The notes below the pieces were generated by a model that was not told the DNA's origin, ran no database searches, and worked only from the letters and a program-made list of their open reading frames with translations. Positions 58,593 through 64,000 of a stretch of DNA of 64,000 nucleotides are shown here, piece by piece. How positions within the stretch are numbered: position 1 is the stretch's first letter; each line of letters begins with the position of its first letter. This stretch comes from Caenorhabditis remanei (taxonomy: Eukaryota > Nematoda > Chromadorea > Rhabditida > Rhabditidae), in contig NC_071331.1 of the NCBI RefSeq assembly GCF_010183535.1, positions 12,338,001-12,402,000 on the forward strand. The letters are read 5' to 3'. A program made the position numbers and the translations under genes.

Positions 58593-59708
58593 GGCTCTAT
58601 TACAGTTTAGACGTCCTTTGAAAACTTGAACGTCCCTTAAAACACTTAGACGTCCCTTAAAACACTTAGACGTCCCTTAAAACACTTAGACGTCCCTTAA
58701 AACACTTAGACGTCCCTTGAAACATTTAGACGTCCTTTGAGGCCCAAATTTTTTTCCTGTAAATTGAAACGTCCTTTGGAATGTTTAAACGTCCCAAAAA
58801 ACATTTAGACGTCCCAAAAAACATTTAAACGTCCTTTGAAATCCGAAAAATTGTCGGAAAAATTAAGACGTCCCAAAAATTATTTAGACGTCCCAAAAAA
58901 TGTTTAGACGTCCCAAAAAATGTTTAGACGTCCTTTGATATCCCACATTATGATAAATAATATTTAAACGTCCCAAAAAATATTTAGACGTCCCAAAAAA
59001 TGTTTAGACGTCCCTTTAAATCCCAAAATTTGGTGTTAAATATTTAGACGTCCCAAAAAATGTTTAGACGTCCCAAAAAATAATTAGACGTCCCAAAAAA
59101 TATTTAGACGTCCCATTAAATATTGAGACGTCCCTTGAACACTTTCAGTGGCTTTTAGTGTTGAAGGGACGTCTAAACATTTTTTGGGACGTTTAAATGT
59201 TTTTTGGGACGTCTAAATGTTTTTTGGGACGTCTAAGTATTTAAAACCAAAGTTTCGGATTTCAAGGGACGTCTAAATATTTTTTGGGACGTCTAAATAT
59301 TTTTTGGGACGTCTAAATATTATTTATCATAATGTGAGATATCAAAGGACGTCTAAACTATTTTTGGGACGTCTAAACATTTTTTGGGACGTCTAAATAA
59401 TTTTTGGGACGTCTAATTATTCGAAACCTAATTCTGGGACGTCAAAGGACGTCTAAATGTTTTAAGGGACGTCTATATGTTTTTTGGGACGTCTAAACAT
59501 TTTTTGGGACGTCTAAACATTTCGGACGACTTTTCGGTCCCCAAAGGACGTCCAAGTTTTTTGAGGGACGTCTAAATGTATCAAGGGACGTCTAAGTGTT
59601 TTAAGGGACGTCTAAGTGTTTTAAGGGACGTCTAAGTGTTTTAAGGGACGTCTAAGTGTTTTAAGGGACGTTCAAGTTTTCAAAGGACGCCTAAACTGTA
59701 ATAGAGCC
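58593..59708. mobile_element. 1.1-kb palindromic transposon built of ACGTCC tandem units
   Basis: The 1116-bp element is bounded by inverted termini GGCTCTATTACAGTTTAGAC, matching over about 64 bp with one difference. An 8-bp target duplication CTTATCCT lies at 58585-58592 and 59709-59716. The left arm carries about 23 copies of a TTTAGACGTCCC-like unit, mostly spaced 20 bp. The right arm carries about 24 copies, all in the opposite orientation, with the switch near 59150-59165. No transposase is encoded. Termini beginning GGCTC and the 8-bp duplication link it to the smaller element at 8997-9441 (hAT-like). A transcript across it would fold into a very long hairpin. Confidence 0.93.
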
Positions 59709-61297
59709 CTTATCCTAATAAGATATAATTAGTAACTGAAACGGGAAATAAATTTAATTAGTGTGCGGTTATGAAGATGCATGCTCCAAGTTTATTACTG
59801 AGAATATGTTTTTATTATATTTGCTTGCTTAAAATTCCAAGAACTCACACAATAATTGTACACAATTCACCTATAAAACCAAGAAAGAGGCTTTTCAACG
59901 TATTCAACTTTGTGGGGAGAGTATCGAATCAAGTTGTTTTTTCTCAAACGTTTTCTGAGTTTTCAGAAACAGTAATTATCTCAAATTATTATTCTCGAAT
60001 CTTTTCCAAAACTTTTGTAACTAAATCAGACTCGCATAATAACGCTTTTGATAGTTTTTCATAATTTGTGCCCTCTCTGAAACTGTACTTCTCTCGAAAT
60101 TCATTCATATCTTTTTCTCCATTTTCCAATTATTAATTCTACTCCATTCCAATCACAAAACCGCGGGGTGTGTGAATGCACTTTCCCATGATTCGTTTCC
60201 TCATGCCATTTCCATTCAATCCGTCTCCCGAGATTCCAATTCCCTTCAGTCTAGATGCCAAGAGTTCAATTCTTTTGTCAACATACTAGGTCATCAATCC
60301 CTCAATTACCGTAATCCTCTAGTGAGATTAAGTTTTCGATCTCTCCCCAAGTATCTAGTAAGCTCTTTTCTTCCCTCCAATCCACCCGGCGACTCTCTTC
60401 CAGAGTTCTCAGAAATTTTTTATTAAACTAATCCAATCTCTCATTCACAATCAAAAAGTCATCTAATCTTCTTGTTGATAATAGTTGACAAGCAGATGGG
60501 ATTAGGGAAAATGTGTGTGAGGTGAGATTTTCTCGACGGCATTTTCAGATTTTCTAATATCAATCATGTATTCAAATGGGGTAAACGTAGGAATCAAGGT
60601 CTGATACTCTTTTTTGTTTTAAAGAGTCAGCCAGAGAGTATTTTACAATTTAGGCCATTAATTGAGTGTGAGGCCTACCGTAATAACCCAGTCTTCCAAT
60701 TTCTTATCATCCAACAACACCCTGTTCCCATAACTTTCACTCCACCCGCCCGATTCTACCCTTTCACTGCAAAACTGAGAGCTTGAATTCCCCTTCAAGT
60801 TTTCCCAGAATACGAACGCTTCTTGTCTATATACCTAAGATCCTTATTATTCTTGCTCACTACACGGATTAACTTTAATTGGTTTTACCTTGAAGGATTA
60901 TCCTTTTGTGCTCTTCTGTCGGACGGCTCGCTTATTAAAAATCAGAAAAATAGATTTAGGGAAAGGATATTGTGTTCTTATGACACTAAGCTTTTGGAGC
61001 ATCACACAATATGAATCGTCACAAAGATTGACTAAGCAGAAGAAGAAGCCGTTGGGTTATTCTTTTCATTCTGGAATTGAATAGAACGAGACTTTCACAT
61101 TTGAGCAAGATTGTTTTTTGAGGGTTTGATGGTTCTGATATTTTGATTTTTTAATGAGGAGATGTGTGCAACATTGTGCAATGCTTTTAGAGCCATTATC
61201 TTAGTACTGAAACTAAAACCATTTTCGTTGTATTTCTTTGTTTCTCATTCAAGTCTTCCTGTCTTATTCTCCAAACTCAAACACTAATTTCAGAAGC
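59709..61297. other. Upstream region of the neuropeptide gene
   Basis: No gene was seen. The plus strand is pyrimidine-rich near 60060-60470. The sequence ATTTCAG ends at 61293, 4 bp before the ATG of the neuropeptide gene, and could be a trans-splice or 5' UTR splice acceptor. A Ruby-core variant lies at 60078-60085 on the minus strand with start signals at 44 and 47 nt. Confidence 0.5.
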
Positions 61298-62818
61298 ATG
61301 CAACTGTACGCCGTGCTTTGCTTCCTGGCTCTTCTTTGTCTTTCATCCGGACAAATGACATTCACCGATCAATGGACCAAGAAGAGAGCCGCGCTTCACA
61401 AACAGCAATTGTAAGTTTAGTAAATCTATTTAAGAAATAGATAGAGGATTTTTCTCTAGTGGCTGCAAATCGTATCCTGTGGTTACTACGGGGAACTTTA
61501 AATCGTAGGCGAAAGTAGACCAACGGTACGGTTGCTGTTATCATCTTTTCCATCTTCAGCCTTATAGTTGTAAACCTGTTGAAACAGGATACATTTCTAA
61601 TCACAAATAGGAAGCTATCTTAATATAACTCATCCATAGATCAAATCAAATTAGAAAAAAACCGAGAGTCAAACTTTGAAGTGGCGGGATCTGGTCGCAT
61701 TAACTGAATAATTCAAATTTCCTTAATGTGTCACAAATAAGGAAGACAAGGGAAAATTGAATTAGAAAGTTTATTTGGGAGTTTGTAAATGACTTGTGAC
61801 CGAAAGTGATAATTTATCATCAACTGAACCTTAGTCACTTCTTTTGATACCCATTTGAAACCGCAAGCATTTTTCCAATGACACTTATGGAGAGAGAGAA
61901 CAAAAATCAGACAGTTTTTCACCTGTCTTGATTATTGGTAACTTGAGAAAACCAGACAGTTTCAGACTTCTTTTGAGGAAATGGAATCGAAGATTGCTCT
62001 ATTCTCTTCCTTGTTCTCTGTTTTGATTTCGTGCTCTTTCGTGCTCGTCACGCCTCGTTGAGTCCCCCCCTCTATTCAAAAAAGTTTCGCCGTAAAATGA
62101 ATCTGAATTCATTCGAAATTTACGATGTATTCATGAATAATCTATAATATTTCTACGTCCCCTTTTTTCTCAGTGTACTTCCGAATGTATACATGTACTA
62201 TGATCATCTTAAAAAGGGGTGAGAAGAGTTTACAGAAATATCACTTTTGTTCTCAACTTCCAGAATTATGTTTCCCTTTTCGTCTTCAGACAAGAATAAT
62301 TCATTCTCATTAATAAGAGTGTTTTCATCTAACTCACCCCCCTCATACTCTCAGCAATAGTAGAAAATGAGATGGAGGGAAATAAATGCATGTTCTGCAC
62401 GAACCTTTCACGTCATGACACGGAGAGAAAATGTGTGAAGATTTTGAGGAAGAAATTATAGAGATCTGAAATGTTATGAATTAGAGGACACTTGGAATCA
62501 TCGAGGTTTCGAAGTTAGATTTTACGGTTTCGGGACTCTCATAAGATCGGAAAGTATATTATTTCATCATTAGTTTAAAATCGTTATCAACAAATATTTT
62601 GTTAAAGAAATATCAGCGAATTGTACCCAAATGCAATATTGTGTAATTTCAGCCCAGGGGTAACCCCAGAAGAACCAATCTGCCCATCTGATCGTGTTCA
62701 ATTAGTTTTCGAGCAACTCGGACAACTCCAAAGAGCCCAACAACGTCTTACCGAATACCTTGCATCATGCGCCTACCCAGTCGAAGCTCCTCAGAAACTC
62801 GAGAAACCACAGCAATAG
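61298..62818 (+). CDS. nlp-47: AKH/GnRH-like neuropeptide precursor
   Basis: Two exons, 61298-61410 and 62653-62818, give 92 aa. A signal peptide (AVLCFLALLCLSSG) is followed directly by QMTFTDQWT and the dibasic site KKR. This matches the C. elegans AKH/GnRH-related peptide pQMTFTDQWT encoded by nlp-47, known to act on the GnRH-receptor homologue GNRR-1 and to affect egg laying. The N-terminal Gln directly at the predicted cleavage site fits pyroglutamate formation. No Gly precedes KKR, so C-terminal amidation is not expected, unlike most insect AKHs. The remaining associated peptide (PGVTPEEPICPSDRVQLVFE and on) has two cysteines that could pair, like arthropod AKH precursor-related peptides. 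The intron is 1.24 kb and carries a predicted antisense 21U-RNA. Confidence 0.93.
61520..61587 (-). ncRNA. Predicted 21U-RNA (piRNA) gene in the neuropeptide intron
   Basis: The minus-strand octamer is at 61580-61587 in the context TATCCTGTTTCAACAGG. The start signal TGAT puts the first U at 61540, 47 nt downstream. The core is part of a small inverted repeat (CCTGTTGAAACAGG), so the match could be partly coincidental. Confidence 0.33.
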
Positions 62819-64000
62819 GAAAAGGAAGAATGAATCGACGACGACGACTACTGTACCCAATTATCTTTTTATCTGAAACCATTTCTTATTGATTGTGCTC
62901 CCAATCTCATCTCTTTCCCCCAATAAATATACTTACTTCGAAATGTACTTCCGACTCACACAATTTCAAATTCCCCCTCGTTTCTCAATATTCTCACCAT
63001 TCCTCTCTTTTCCTATTCTATAATTTCGAAATATATATTGAATCCTTCTGTTTCTCAACCACTGAAAATTGTCTGTGCTTGTTTGTTTCTTTGAGTTTTT
63101 GAATTATTTTTTTTTGAAAAAAGAAAGACACACCACTTTTGTTAGTTCGCATCACCCCTGTTCTTCTCGATAAACTTGCGATATCCTGTTGTTGGACGGT
63201 ACTACAAAGAAACTTGATGTTAATGGAGAAATACAGACTACGGGGGATATTTTACACGAGGTGCACGGAAGTGGTAATAGCAGAGTGTCCAGTTTTCTAA
63301 TTCCGAAATACCAGGATACCCTGGCAATGCATGCTTGCTCAGAAAAAATCGAATTTCAATTTCATGAATACACAACTTCAAACAAATTTCAAAAATTCCC
63401 TGACTCGAATCACAAGTTACCTTTTTCTACTGTTTTACAGAACTTACATTATTGAGTGAGTACAAGCTATGTCATGCAAAAAAATAATAGTGGGAAACTG
63501 GAGATGAATCGGCGAGTTTTCCTAAACAGTTGATTCTAGTTCAGATCTTGTTGGAATAGAAAATATGTACTGGGTAACAAAGCAATTGGGAGCAATCTGA
63601 GATGCTTGAAAAGGAATTTTCATATTCCCGAGCTCGGATTAGAAATGTATCATAATGTTGAGGATGAATACTTCAAGAACGATAAACGTGATTCAATTTT
63701 TCAACTACTGTTTCCGTGATCTTACATTATTCTAAGAAAAAAACTAACATCAGTGATCTATTGACTATTGTATCCAATTTTCGACATGAACAAATCAAGT
63801 TGAATAATTTATTTGAAAATAGTGTCAGATTTTTAAAATATCCTAATAAAAAATTTCCGAACTGAAGCATGAAATTGAATCGACGATGAACTTTTGAATT
63901 TTGAATATTTAATGGAACATAGAATGTAATATTAGTTCATTTGGATCCAGGATCAACTCACGTGTGGTCTGAATTTTGGTTTTGCTTCATCAGAAATACT
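62819..64000. other. Downstream region at the window end
   Basis: It begins with the 3' UTR of the neuropeptide gene. After that no gene is supported. The plus-strand frame ending at 63455 reads like protein around DGTTKKLDVNGEIQTTGDIL but lacks splice context and a recognisable family; it might be an exon of a gene beyond the edge. Confidence 0.45.
62922..62927 (+). terminator. AATAAA poly(A) signal of the neuropeptide gene
   Basis: A canonical AATAAA lies 104 bp after the stop codon, following a pyrimidine-rich 3' UTR. Confidence 0.7.

Noticed and set aside
1..64000. tRNA, rRNA and CRISPR
   Set aside because: I saw no B-box-like GGTTCGAATCC with a matching A-box, no rRNA-like stretch, and the tandem repeats present are transposon arms rather than repeat-spacer arrays.

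Overview
The window looks like a piece of a Caenorhabditis-type nematode autosome. The genes have many short introns (about 44-60 bp) with GT donors and TTTCAG-like acceptors, compact AT-rich spacers, and plausible trans-splice acceptors just upstream of several ATGs. Protein content also points to worms: a snapin next to isovaleryl-CoA dehydrogenase (as I recall, neighbours on C. elegans chromosome IV, cosmid C02B10) and a prepropeptide carrying the nematode AKH/GnRH-like peptide. I cannot name the species.

Layout. 1-212: edge of a transposon copy. 1172-7723 (+): rhodopsin-family neuropeptide receptor with a non-canonical DRY position. 8997-9441: short foldback transposon. 9737-11908 (+): BTB protein with repeated DPF motifs. 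12431-13500 (+): short-chain dehydrogenase. 13667-14576 (-): coiled-coil protein with an apparent frameshift. 14.6-20.5 kb: no gene seen. 20501-26041 (+): secreted or membrane-anchored EGF-repeat protein. 26786-27811 (-): ALY/REF mRNA-export adaptor, divergent from 28348-28813 (+) snapin. 30848-32329 (+): isovaleryl-CoA dehydrogenase. 32980-35817 (-): Met/Pro/Gly-rich nuclear-type protein with a BCL9/Legless HD1-like motif. 35.8-47.1 kb: gene-poor, with a complete copy of the edge transposon at 43289-44146. 47079-49363 (-): type I membrane glycoprotein. 49.4-61.3 kb: gene-poor, with a 1.1 kb palindromic transposon at 58593-59708. 61298-62818 (+): AKH/GnRH-like neuropeptide precursor.

The layer that the protein genes do not explain is a scatter of exact CTGTTTCA octamers (the Ruby motif of C. 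elegans 21U-RNA/piRNA genes) on both strands. I found 19, all outside coding exons. In 16 of them a YRNT start signal lies 44-47 nt downstream of the first C, the geometry expected for 21U-RNA genes. The gene-poor stretches and introns here therefore look like part of a piRNA cluster, consistent with homology to the chromosome IV piRNA domain of C. elegans.

Apart from the divergent ALY/snapin pair and the convergent pairs (dehydrogenase/coiled-coil, EGF/ALY), neighbours show no obvious shared pathway, and I see no operon.
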